Shown: positions 1 through 24,540 of the stretch, in pieces | Numbering within the stretch: the first letter of the stretch is position 1 | How the letters are laid out: each line of letters begins with the position of its first letter | Assembly: GCA_963931865.1 (NCBI GenBank) | Contig: OZ007513.1 | Span: 2,649,731 to 2,713,730 of the forward strand | DNA from: Axinella damicornis | Lineage: Eukaryota > Porifera > Demospongiae > Axinellida > Axinellidae | Reading direction: 5' to 3' | Length of the DNA: 64,000 nucleotides | Program-made: the position numbers and the translations under genes | Notes under the pieces: generated by a model | Seen by the model: the letters and a program-made list of their open reading frames with translations, nothing else | What the model was told of the DNA's origin: nothing | Database searches by the model: none

Positions 1-114
1 AGTGAAGGGGAACGAGGGGGTGAGGAAGGAGGGAGGGAGAGTCTGAGCAAGCAGAAGAGGAAAGAAAGGGAACACGAGGTCAGAAGGTGAGGAGGCACGA
101 GGATGGGAACAGGA

Positions 115-455
115 TACATGTACATGACATGTACATGTATCCTGTACTAGATGGACAGAGAGGGAGGACATTGAGCATGGTCAGGATACATGTACACTGT
201 ACTAGATGGAGGGAGAGGGAGGACATTGAGCATGGTCAGGATACATGTACACTGTACTAGATGGAGGGAGAGGGAGGACATTGAGCATGGTCAGGATACA
301 TGTACACTGTACTAGATGGAGGGAAAGGGAGGACATTGAGCATGGTCAGGATACATGTACACTGTACTAGATGGAGGGAGAGGGAGGACAGTGAGCATGG
401 TCAGGATACATGTACACTGTACTAGATGGAGGGAGAGGGAGGACAGTGAGCACGG
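115..455. repeat. Tandem repeat, 55-bp unit, about six copies
   Basis: Unit starts (gatacatgtacactg...) fall at 185, 240, 295, 350 and 405, an exact 55-bp period, with a diverged partial copy before 185. The array ends next to the donor of SF3A1 exon 7, within intron 7, close to the left window edge. Confidence 0.92.
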
Positions 456-461
456 TCTCAC

Positions 462-14528
<14,067 letters not shown>

Positions 14529-15907
14529 TGGGTCAGTGAGTCAAAAATATGCGAGGTATATAAATAACACACTGGCCGAACCTACAAAGCTATTAGAGCC
14601 TAAGGACGTGGCCTTATCTATTTATTCGAAAAGAGCTAAACACGTGGATAAAAATGAAATATTGAATACTAAAATGCATGGGAGCGAGTTCGAGTGACAG
14701 TAGAGTTGAGAGTGGAGAGATACAGAAAGCAGGTACTGTGTAGCCATCCAGATACCTGAAAATCGTCCATTGTAGGAAGATGCAGCTTACTAATCATCGG
14801 CATTAATCTGGTCAGCTGCAACCTCTGATGCACCCTGTCATGCCTGTGTAGTCTCGCAGGCCAGCACCACCTACTTGGAAAAAGAGGCTGGCCTGCAGGC
14901 TACATACTGTGCTGTTATTTGTATATCTGAGGCAAGGTTGCTAGCCATAACGTGCAGTATGCATGCGTGGAGAAACTTTGAAACTTTGGACCACTTGAAA
15001 GCATGTAACTAGATGGGTATCTTGGATTAATTTTCGGGAAATCAGTTCTAATTTCTGACTGGAATCAGATAGAGACATTCTGCAAGTTCCAAAGATAGCA
15101 CAGTCATTCCTCCAGCTACGATGCAAGTTTCGTAGCACTAGCTGCTGTGGTTCCTTTGCAATGCAGCTAAGCATCAAGGCACATCAAAATAATGGGTGGA
15201 GTAACTTACTAACTTTGGAACAGTAGCTAGCTACACAAATCAACAATCCAATATAGCTAAATTCTGTTGCTCTGCAAGAGTTCAGCCCTAGTAGCTACTA
15301 TTTGCAGAAGGGTAGTAAGTCTCTCCACTGATCTGATCCTGCCGACTGGCAGGGAGGGGGGGGGGGGGGGGGGGGGGGGTCCTGGCTCCAAAAACTTACA
15401 TTCATGGCCCCAGTGTCCTGAACAATGAGCAGTGTTTATGCTACCTTGTAAACTCTCCAGCCTTCAGCCTTTGGATGGGCACTACAGTACAAGAAAGGGC
15501 TTTGAGATGGTTTGCCGAACCCTCCCCCCCTTAAGTAGACATTTAGTATGTCTGGCTCCATAGCATGGGAATGCAGCTATCCCTACCCTGACCTCATTCC
15601 CACACCTGTATGGGAATGAGGATAACTGTATCCTAGCCTTGTTTCCAGGCCTGCATGGGAATACCCCCTGTAGAGATTGAGGCATCATATTCACACAGAA
15701 CGAGGCTAATGAAACTAGGCAGATGGTTATCATGATGGGTGCAGGCTTGATCAAGTCCAATGGCATGGCTGAGACCAAGAACCTGCTGAGATTTGGTCTA
15801 CTGGACATGGCGTCTTTGTACGACAGTATAGCCTTATTCCTTTCTTGGGATAACATTACTGTTACTGGTTCAATGACGTGTATGCTGCCTCCTGTTTCTC
15901 ACACAGA
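14529..15907. other. Divergent intergenic region SF3A1/COX17
   Basis: Start codons of SF3A1 (minus) and COX17 (plus) face away from each other across 1.4 kb, so the region may hold both promoters. It contains a 24-G run at 15356-15379 and a short TIR-type fragment around 15590-15665 (cctcattccc.../ggaatgagg). No gene seen. The sequence just before the COX17 ATG (pyrimidine-rich, ending cacacag) looks like an acceptor of a 5' UTR intron. Confidence 0.6.
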
Positions 15908-16402
15908 ATGGGCAGCAAGGAATCCAAGGTAGAATCATCAGCTGGGTCGGCCTCAACAACACAGCCGTCCCAGCCTTCAAAGCCCAGTAGGTGAGTACAG
16001 GTACAGTCATTTTCAGTTTCACATCACACGTGTTGAGTTTGGGCCTTCATTGTTTACCCTTATAGTCACGGGGACCATATCTAGCCCAGTTTTAGGCTTG
16101 CATTGACAACGACACGGAAGAGCGTCGAAACACAGGAAAGTCCTGGGGGCATTCAGCACTTGAATAATGTCAGGTGGATGTTGGGGAAGAGGGTGGGGCC
16201 AGGGGGCCACAGTCAGTTATGGTTCAGTTCAGTTAGCTAGGCTCGAGCTCTCCATCACTAGTCCACAGGCCCATAGCCGGGGGGTGACTCAAGACTACTT
16301 TGCCTAACCAGTGTTAAAATTATGGGCCGTGCTGGGCCTGCTCTGGCCTCATTCCCAGACTCCCCCTCACTTGCGGGGATGTATTTTTCATCGCCGCCTG
16401 CA

Positions 16403-16438
<36 letters not shown>

Positions 16439-16722
16439 AGGAGCCTGGGAATGAGGCTAGGTCAGTTCAGACATTCCTGCCTGGGCTCAAAGTAACTGAT
16501 TTAATATGCTTGGCTCACAGCGCAGGGACTACAGAGCAGCAGACACCAGCTGGTTCAACAAGAGAGGGAGAGGGAGGGGAGAAGAAGTTGAAGCCATGTT
16601 GTGCCTGTCCAGAGACTAAGACAGCAAGGGATGAGTGTATTGTGGAGAAGGGGGAGGAGAACTGCAGGCAGCTGATCGAGGCTCACAAGGAGTGCTTGAG
16701 GAAGCACGGATTCAAAGTGTGA
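15908..16722 (+). CDS. COX17: Cytochrome c oxidase copper chaperone COX17, two exons
   Basis: Delivers copper to SCO1/COX11 in the mitochondrial intermembrane space for cytochrome oxidase assembly. Exons 15908-15990 and 16521-16722 join in phase 2 (AG|C, Ser28) to give 94 residues. The C-terminal 45 residues are unmistakable: [16 protein letters not shown], then EKGEENC and EAHKEC. This gives Cys54-Cys55 plus the twin CX9C pairs (Cys57/67 and Cys76/86). The N-terminal ~50 residues are a Ser/Thr/Gln/Glu-rich extension; human COX17 is only 63 aa. The start is the first ATG after an acceptor-like cacacag, so a non-coding first exon upstream is likely. The intron holds a 34-G run (16404-16437) inside a tagcctcg-type fold-back. 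Confidence 0.95.
16344..16460. mobile_element. Fold-back element with 34-G run in COX17 intron
   Basis: Left end ctggcctcattcccagac and right end gcctgggaatgaggctag are inverted copies of the dispersed tagcctcgttcccagg TIR. The G run (16404-16437) sits between them. Confidence 0.7.
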
Positions 16723-17104
16723 TCTCTGTATAGTATCGCTATATCCAGATGATCTGTTATATTATGTCCATTGCTCATATTGCTATGACCAAAATACAAT
16801 TGACAGTGAATCTTCATAGTGCCTCATGCATTTTTGAGCCATTCCATTACATCAGGACGAACCACTTATTCGACCTGGCATGTTCTATTATATAGCCACC
16901 AGATTAATTGACCCTTGATCACCAGCGCATTCACTTCACGCACTACTGCATAATATTAATTATTATATTATGGTCTAGTTTAAAGTATTACAAGCATGCA
17001 TCATGGCCGGATGATTGGGACAATGGTATAATCAACTAATCATTGCATTTGAATTGTAAATGTATGTAGGGAAGTCAACCTATTTGTTACTGGTCTGGTT
17101 TTGA

Positions 17105-18892
17105 TCACATTTTCTTTAGTAGACGTCGAAGAATTTTCCCAGCTACTGATTTTGGGACAGCGTCGATGAATTCCACCCCACCAACCAGATGCTTGTGCTT
17201 AGCCACCTTGCCTGCAACGTAGTTCATGATCTCTTCTTCTGTCACGTTGGGGTCTTTCTTCACAACAAATGCCTTCGGAGCTTCACCAAGTCTCTCATTT
17301 GGGACACCTATAACAGCAGCGTCAGCAATCTTGGGGTGGTGTTGCAGGAGAGCCTCTAGTTCTGCTGGTGCAACTTGCAAGCCTTTCACCTTTATGAGCT
17401 CCTTCAGCCGATCAGTGATGTAGAAACAGCAATCCTCGTCAAAATATCCAATATCACCAGTACGGAACCACCCGTCCTCTGTGATTGAGGCTTTAGTAGC
17501 ATCCGGTAGATTGAGGTAGCCTTTCATGACGTTTGGGCCACGTACCAACATCTCTCCCTCGTGTCCTGCCGGGAGGTTCTCACCACTTCTTGTGTCAACA
17601 ATCCTGACCTCCATGTTACAGATAGGGACTCCAACTGAACCTGGTTTTGTCATCCCTAAACGTTCAGGCATGACGTGTGTAGCACCATTCAGCTCTGTAA
17701 GTCCATAGAGCTGTCGAATCATCTTGCAACCGACCTTCTCTTTCGCTGCTGTCACAAGTTCTCCGCTCAGGGGAGCACTGGCAGACGTGATCTGGTCGAT
17801 GCTTGAGAGGTCGTAGTTCTCAACGGAAGGATGGTTTATCAGAAACTGTATAAGGGGAGGAACCATATGAACGACAGTGACCTTGTGCTTCTGAATCGTG
17901 GAAAGGAACACGTCTGGATTAAATTTCGGAAGAGTTACCAACCTGCTCCCAGCATGCAGAGAAGACAACAGAAGTACGATCATCCCATAGATGTGATAAA
18001 ATGGAAGCAAACCCATGATACACGTGCCATCTTGAAGATAATTGAAAATCTCTGGGTGTTGCAGCTGGGATATGTTAGCAATCATAGTATAATGTGTCAG
18101 CATGACACCTTTGGGGAGCCCCGTTGTACCGCTGGAGTACGGAAGCACTGCAATGTCGTCTTTTGCGTCGACGGATGCTGGGCTGAAAAGAGAGCCAGGG
18201 TCTTCTGCCAGGGAGCGATAAGAGATAAGACCAGTACCCTGCTGCTCTGCGTCATCAATCAGGATGATTTTCTCGACACCTGTCTTCTCAGCTGCCTTCT
18301 GAACTGTTGGCAGTGCTGAAGGAACCGTTGCAACAAACTTAGGAGTTGTTTCTTTGAACTGGTAAGTGAGTTCTTCGTCCGTGTAACCCGGATTACACGT
18401 ACTGACTACTCCACCAGAAGCTAGTGTTGCAAGGAACATTACAGGATACTCTGGAGAGTTGGGAGCAACCAGAGTCAACACATCCCCTTTCTGCAGCCCA
18501 GATCGATTAAGAGCAGAGGACACCTTGCGTGTAGCTTCTTCAATTGCAGCCAAGGAATATTCCCTTCCCGTTTCCCCATTTACGATGGCGATTTTCTTAC
18601 CAAACGAGGCAGCATCTCTGAAAACATAGTTGTAGAGGTTGGTTTCAGGAATTTGTACATCAGGATATGGACTTTTCACCACATTTTCTGGGTCGATGTC
18701 TGATTCTGTACAAGCTCTCACTCTTGTGAGATGAGTTCCCAGCTGAGCTGTCCTGAAGTTCCTTCTGCTTGTATACAGGAGATACCGTGTACGGAAACTT
18801 CGCAAGAAACACCCCACTGCCAGCATGCTGTACGTATACCAGTTTGTTAGGAGTTCAGTACTCAATCCTTCAAAGGTCAATGCAGTCTCCAA
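17105..18892 (-). CDS. Acyl-CoA synthetase, 4-coumarate:CoA ligase-like (ACS-1), intronless
   Basis: Adenylate-forming enzyme (ANL superfamily) predicted to activate a carboxylic acid with ATP and load it onto CoA. One open frame of 595 aa. Signatures: P-loop SSGTTGLPKG (~253-262), YGLTE (~396), the TGD of FRTGDIGYFDE, hinge DRLKELIKVKG and catalytic Lys586 in AGKILRR. The family is normally 540-600 aa. Met23 (18826) is a plausible true start: from there the N-terminus is Arg-rich and lacks acidic residues, like a mitochondrial presequence, and its length resembles ACS-2/-3. After YGLTE it reads LNGATH where ACS-2/-3 have TSPVTH, a substrate-pocket region, so specificity may differ. It lies tail-to-tail with COX17 (380 bp). 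The 380-bp gap at 16723-17104 shows nothing else. The substrate is not determinable here. Confidence 0.92.
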   Translation of the reverse strand: METALTFEGLSTELLTNWYTYSMLAVGCFLRSFRTRYLLYTSRRNFRTAQLGTHLTRVRACTESDIDPENVVKSPYPDVQIPETNLYNYVFRDAASFGKKIAIVNGETGREYSLAAIEEATRKVSSALNRSGLQKGDVLTLVAPNSPEYPVMFLATLASGGVVSTCNPGYTDEELTYQFKETTPKFVATVPSALPTVQKAAEKTGVEKIILIDDAEQQGTGLISYRSLAEDPGSLFSPASVDAKDDIAVLPYSSGTTGLPKGVMLTHYTMIANISQLQHPEIFNYLQDGTCIMGLLPFYHIYGMIVLLLSSLHAGSRLVTLPKFNPDVFLSTIQKHKVTVVHMVPPLIQFLINHPSVENYDLSSIDQITSASAPLSGELVTAAKEKVGCKMIRQLYGLTELNGATHVMPERLGMTKPGSVGVPICNMEVRIVDTRSGENLPAGHEGEMLVRGPNVMKGYLNLPDATKASITEDGWFRTGDIGYFDEDCCFYITDRLKELIKVKGLQVAPAELEALLQHHPKIADAAVIGVPNERLGEAPKAFVVKKDPNVTEEEIMNYVAGKVAKHKHLVGGVEFIDAVPKSVAGKILRRLLKKM

Positions 18893-19937
18893 GCTGTCAG
18901 TAATACACCTGTAGTAACAGTCAAAGTGATCAAGTAAATAGATTAATTTACTTCGCAGTTACCAGGCAAGCCATACTTAGATACAATGATGTATAATTGT
19001 GTAACTGGTTGAGCAGTCCCCTTGCACCCCTTCAACTCCTAAGGCCATAAGATTTTACATGGGGATGTTTGCACTAATACTGATGGTCACTAAACGTAAT
19101 TGTCATTCCTCCCCAGAAGATTGTGCAACTGCGTGACTGTGTGTTGGGGCTGGTCGGATTTTCTCTTTTCGTTGGTCCATACAGCATTCTTCAGCGTTCA
19201 TGTAACAAGGCTAACCATAATTACAACCAATCATGTTACAGGATTCACCTGATTAGCTCATAATTATGGTTAACAGGCCTGTTAGTTGGATGTTGTAACA
19301 ACATTGATAGTAAATATACGTCTCTAGTCTCGTTCCCAGACCGAAACAACCCCAGTGAGTTAGGATCGCTTCCAGTATCACTTGTGGGGATGCTGCAAGC
19401 AATCCCCGCGAGTTGGGGAATGAGAATAGTACGCCCCCACTGATAGTGAAATATCTGTACAGAGCATTAGCGCCTAACACTCAGGTAGGCCTTTTGGAAG
19501 TAGGAAACAACATGCAGTGAAAGGGTTAAAGTTTGCCTACTAAATGCCCCTCCTGTACAAGTGACTATCAATGAACTGAATGCCCTAGTGTCAAATTGAA
19601 GTCAATGAGCTGAAGGCCAACCTCACCAATGATAGTCAGTGAACTGATTTATCTGCATATCTCCTTATACATGGGTATAAAACATAGCATGCCTATACTG
19701 CTGTAGTCCAGCGTGAATTCTAGATCGATAGCTAGGGCAAGTATAAAGCTTTGGTTAGCCAAGTTCCCAGGCCATTCCCACTGCCAGTGGTACTAGTTAG
19801 TAGTAGTAGTGGTAGTAGTCCGCGGGAATGAGGCTAAGTTTTGGTTGTAACTAATTCGTTCTGCCCAGTTAGGTTTTAATTCGAATACAAGAGGGTTACT
19901 GATATATCTACCTATGTTGTTTAATATTAGTGCAGTT
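18893..19937. other. Intergenic, no gene recognised
   Basis: Upstream of ACS-1. Contains TIR-family fragments at 19326-19430 (tagtctcgttcccagac ... aatgagaatag) and about 19755-19835 (ttcccaggcc ... gggaatgaggct). No coding region supported. Confidence 0.5.
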
Positions 19938-20576
19938 CAAGAGCGCATAAGAAGATCGCCCGCCCGGAGTAAGAGCGTGTAACTTCCGGGAAATTCAAAC
20001 CGGGCAAAATACATGAGTTGTACTAAAAATAGCTATAGCATGTCTAAACACTCTTGTAGAGATTCTTTCCGCCACGTGATAATTGACTGGAGCGGCGACA
20101 CTGTGGTCATTATTCTGTGTTGTTGTGCACAGCTGTGTAGTTCTGAGCCAAGTGACAGCAGGAAGCGACAGCGACAGCTACCAGAGAACGCTCTACTCTA
20201 CGGCTGCGCTGAAGGCTAACCTAGTTAGCCTCGTACCCAGGCTGTACGAGGCTATTATACTCGAACACAGTCGCAACAACGGTTATTAATCGTGTAGATG
20301 TGCTTACCTGAGGCTGGAGGTGGAGGACGTCGACATCTGATGATCAGCAACGATCGCCACGGTGGGTTATAGGTTCAAATACGCTCAGCCGGAGCCAAAT
20401 TGCTAGCCACTTAGATTTTCACACTTGGCTAACTCGTTCACAATTATCGCCGTACGGCTTCAGGTGCAACCGGATGTTCTATTTTTAGTACAACTCATGT
20501 ATTCCGCCTGCACCACGGGCGCCTATTGAAGTTACACGCTCTTACTCCGGGCGGGCGATCTACTTATGCGCTCTTG
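19938..20576. mobile_element. hAT-like MITE, ~638 bp, with 7-8 bp TSD
   Basis: Left end CAAGAGCGCATAAG, right end CTTATGCGCTCTT(G). TIR similarity continues through gatcgcccgcccggagtaag and gagcgtgtaactt. A second inverted pair, gagttgtactaaaaatag/ctatttttagtacaactc, sits at ~20014-20032 and ~20478-20496. The flanks gtgcagtt at 19930-19937 and 20576-20583 form a target-site duplication. The short ORFs inside have no recognisable product. Its ends resemble the element at 46266-46856. Confidence 0.85.
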
Positions 20577-20894
20577 TGCAGTTTTATATAGGCAAACTAA
20601 AGAAGATTTTCTAATCAAATATTTAGAATGAGTATTATATAACCAGCTGCGATGGTAAGTATGTACCTCTAGAATTCATGGAAGTAACTAAGTGAACAAA
20701 TGATTAGAGCTGTTTCACAATCTCACATCTGAACTTGATGGAAACCTTTAATAAGTTACTGAAGTGCAGTAGTGGTGGAGGTGATGAAATTTTGGTAATG
20801 ACATTTGCATGCACATTGACCCTGGGCTACGTGCTTCACTCCTCACATAGCAAACAACCAGGCTATTCCTGGGGAATATAAATGATCAAAGTGG

Positions 20895-20996
20895 TTATTG
20901 GTCCGGTACAAAGTAGGGCGGTTCTAAATACACGCGTTTCCGGTACGTATGCCTAAAGTATGACTGTACTTCCTGCCGGACCAATATCCACGTTGC
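20895..20996. repeat. ~100-bp inverted repeat
   Basis: tattggtccggtaca on the left and tgtacttcctgccggaccaata on the right form a small hairpin, possibly a MITE. Confidence 0.6.
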
Positions 20997-21792
20997 AAAT
21001 TAATTGTGTCCCAAGGGGTAGAAGAACCCTTTCAATTGTGTCCTAGGTTGCTACTTTGCTGTCCTAGGTACTCCGCGCTAGAGAATACTCCATAGGGGGA
21101 TATTAAATGGAATAGCCCATAGTTGAGCTGTCTTATATGCATATGCATAGGTTACTAGTTTCTGGGGCGAGATAAATCTGTATAACTTGAAGAATAAGAA
21201 CGCACATAGAACTACTGGACATGAGTACATGCATGGTACAGGACGTTTTACACAAATTCATATAGCTATGAACGGAAGAGGCATGGTAGCTACCATGCAG
21301 CTCCACGGATACACAGAACATGTTCTGGACAGCATTGAATCTCACTGGCTACCGTACACATTCCGAGTCTGCCCAGGCAGGCAATAACGTACCGAGTGGA
21401 ATTGCCAACTGTTGCACTAACGCCACTTTCACCAAAACGCATCGGGCGAGGTCAAGGTTCCGCTTGACCTATCCACGGCCATACCTGATTGACGTCGACG
21501 CTGGTTCGACCAATCAGAGGGCTGCATTTTGCAACCGAACCACTGGCATGCGAAAGTTTGGATGCTCAATGCAAGCATTGGTGGATGGGCAAGAGATCAT
21601 ATGGAGCTCGAGGACATGAAGACATGCACAGTAGACACATTATAGCCGATACATAATATAGTCATGTACTAGTACGAAATACTTTTAGCACTCGCAATGG
21701 AACAGCCAGTAACACAAAATGTACAAACTAAACAACATTTACGTCTTCACATAACCAGTAGCACAATACAATTTCTATTGCTGCCTTAATAG
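20997..21792. other. Intergenic, nothing firmly identified
   Basis: A 99-codon open frame at 21320-21619 (plus) has no recognisable domain and no supporting splice context. I do not call it a gene. Confidence 0.4.
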
Positions 21793-22040
21793 GCATCACA
21801 GGATCTTCCCAGAGGGTGATTTTGGTACAGCGTCGATGAACTCCACACCACCAACCAGATGCTTTGCTTAGCCACCTTGCTTGCAACATAGTTCATGATC
21901 TCTTCTCCATCACCATTGGCCTTCTGAGCTGGTGCAACTTCACTGACCTTTATGATCTCTTTTAGCCGATCAGTGATTTAGAAACAGCCCTCCTCATCAA
22001 ACTAGCTATCCGTATGGAACAACCTGTCCTCTGTTTGCAA
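21793..22040 (-). pseudogene. Decayed acyl-CoA synthetase C-terminal fragment
   Basis: Minus strand. It matches the 3' coding part of the ACS genes in order: a catalytic-Lys region like PKSPSGKILR, then VEFIDAVPK, HLVGGVEF, ANYVA/EEIMNY and the DRLKEIIKV hinge, ending in a remnant of the FRTGDIG region. Stretches are missing between blocks (e.g. from the VPNERLGEAPK segment into the hinge) and frames shift, so it cannot be translated. It is the oldest-looking of the ACS copies and lies on the same strand as the intact ones. Confidence 0.8.
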
Positions 22041-22904
22041 GCAGCTGATCTTTGCAAAATTGTGCAGGCAAAGCAGCCTGAATATTCATTGAACTATTCT
22101 CAGCAGTCGGTAAGTGTCGTCGTTTAAAAGCTGTTAGCTACCTTGAGACTGTAGCTAGTCACTAGTAGCTATGTTGCACAATTGAACTTGGCAGGCCTGC
22201 AAAGAAACAGTCGATAGCTTGACAGACATGTTTTGATTTGTACGCATGTAGCCATCCACCTCATGGCATGGGGACACTAGAAATGTCATTGCTAATCAGA
22301 TTCAGCCCTCTGAAGTTCTGCTCAGTACAAGCTTTTCTGTACTAAGTCAAACAGATCATAGATTCCCTCGCTTTTTCTCTTTCTTTGATTGGTTGTTTCA
22401 GTTACTACGACAATGCCAAACATGTGTGCATTGCTACCCACTAGATTTAGGTGCAGGTAGGAGGCCGAGACCCTATAGAACTACCAGCCCACCCACCATA
22501 ATTATTGTGATGGTGGTGAATGCAGAGGGCCACTAGCTAGCTACTAGTTAGCCCAGTTGCTGTCCATGGCCAATTGCTATTATTGAGTGATGAGGGGATG
22601 AGGTTTTACAAATCAAGAGTTTTCATATAAGCAAGTAAGAAAATCACAGCATTGCATGCGCACAGGAAATCTGCTAAACAAGACCTTAGGAAAACTAGAG
22701 GTGTTCATAGAACACATACCCCGCGCTGAACGTCAGGCCAGGATGCATGCAGTGCAGCTACAATCGACGTGACATCTCTGCCAAATGCGCAACGGCGAAC
22801 AGGGCTGCTATCGCATATACTGTGTTCGTGTATGGTCATATCCAAGGTGTGGGAGTGACCGCTTACCGTATATACTATATTGTGAAGCTGGAGAGGTGGG
22901 GCCA
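22041..22904. other. Intergenic, no gene recognised
   Basis: AT-rich DNA between the ACS fragment and a dispersed repeat. No convincing ORF or splice-linked exon found. Confidence 0.4.
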
Positions 22905-23235
22905 AATGGAGTACGAATAATAGGAAATAGCTGGAAAAAACAGCCGAAACAATAGCCATGATGTCTGTGAAGTACATAGATCGTGAGAAAGCACTGTTTC
23001 CTAGCGGTCATCTCGAAGCATGAAGTTTCCAAATGCGCTGCGTGTCCTGTTCTTAATCTTGAAGTCACGAAGAGGTGGAGCCAATGTTATGAATAGTTAT
23101 GAAAAGTAGGAAATAGCCGAAATACAGCGAAACGGAGCGCCTTGACTTCAGTCAGGTACACATAGAGCAGTTTTTTGCTATTTGCTATTGTTTGACTCCA
23201 TTTCGACGGTTTATGAGAGTAGATTTCAATTTTTT
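22905..23235 (-). repeat. Dispersed repeat, inverted partner of 34435-34740
   Basis: On the minus strand it contains the same DNA as 34435-34740, including blocks translating as KQCFLTIYVLHRH and NSKKLLYVYLTEVKALRFAVF in both copies. The conceptual peptides are unusually well kept between copies, but the frames also contain stops and no known domain is seen. Probably a mobile element fragment. Confidence 0.75.
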
Positions 23236-24413
23236 TCGCTGGACAGACGACAGACACCAAAACCGATTGCTTAACCCCGCTTCGCGCATGCGCGCGCGGG
23301 GTAAAAACCCACCCCTGCTGAATACTCTGGATACTAAAGTTCCTGTCCATGCAATCTTGCAATTCTGTATGTTTCACACTATCTAGCTACCTTGCTGGAT
23401 CTGGTGCTGCAGCTATATATGCATGAACCCAACCATGGCCAGTGCAGTAGCATTCTTTTGATATTGCAATTGCATTATGCATTATTGGGTGGCCCAATCT
23501 ACTGATTTGTGTAGCTACCATGTGTGATTCTAGCTGTATACTAGCTACGATCTCAACAACTGATCATTCAACAGCAGTACAATAGGTAACAATGGAGCTG
23601 GCCAAATCATCGTGCAGCGCAAAGTAGTGTTTTGTGGGGCAAAAGGATGCAATCGTTATGGGACCTCTAAATGACAAAAGGTGGGAGGTGCACATGGGTT
23701 AAGTAGGAGGACAAGTCTACACTGTGCCGTGCATGTCCAACTTTTGCAGTGATAAATTTAAAATTTGAGTCCCATGCACGCATACTGCAATAACAATGAG
23801 CTAACATTTGTTTTAACCACGCACCGAGTGGTTACGTATATCCTGGTGGCAGACAAACAGTGGTTATGAGGCTTACTGAGCGGTTGTGATAATCACTCCT
23901 CACAGCTGCAAGCATGTCGAAAGTTTTGACAAGTAGCTAGTCTGCATGCCGAAACATTACACATTGTTATTGTAAAAACAGGTTACAAACAGGTCAGGCA
24001 TGATCACCAGATGGATCCCATGACTATGAACTGCAGCTGCATGAGGTAACCAAACTTGGTAAATACGAACAATGTTGTTTTCACAGTGGCACATGCATAT
24101 CTGCAAGTTTTTACAGTGGCACAAATTCTACATGCACAGCACTGCCATTTTTACTGTGTAGCTAGCTGTTGCAATGGCGCTTCAAATAACCAGGATCAAA
24201 GCCATCGTTAATTTTAGCAATGTCGATGCCCACATTGTGATGGAGACAGGCAACGCTTTGACTGTTGGCTCTCTGGATGCTAAATCTGTGGATCTAGTCA
24301 TTCCATGGGCAAGAGATCAGAGTAGTCTGTCTCGAGCTCACATGAGTGTTACGTATTACTAGCCAAATAATCTTGCACATAGTCTTCTTTGCAAGCTTCA
24401 CTCTCTTATCCTT

Positions 24414-24540
24414 TGAACTGAGTGCCAATATAAAAAGAAACTCAGCAGAAATCTTGGCCTTCCAATCCTGTGTTTTCTAAAATTGCAAAGTTTGAACTCT
24501 TAGCATGCAATGCACATGAGTATTTCAAAGGATTTTACAC
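24414..24540 (+). repeat. Dispersed repeat, near-identical to 48228-48355
   Basis: Shared block includes ctcagcagaaatcttggcct, ccaatcctgtgttttctaaa and catgagtatttcaaaggatt with almost no differences, same orientation. The second copy lies just 3' of the duplicated LPMO-like gene copy A. Confidence 0.85.

Noticed and set aside
115..455. CRISPR-like array from regular 55-bp repeats
   Set aside because: Whole unit repeats without variable spacers, in an animal gene intron: a minisatellite.
21320..21619. 99-codon ORF as a gene
   Set aside because: No domain, no paralog in the window and no splice-linked neighbour exons.
24174..24362. 62-codon ORF as an exon
   Set aside because: Looks protein-like but I recognise no family and could not link it to other exons.
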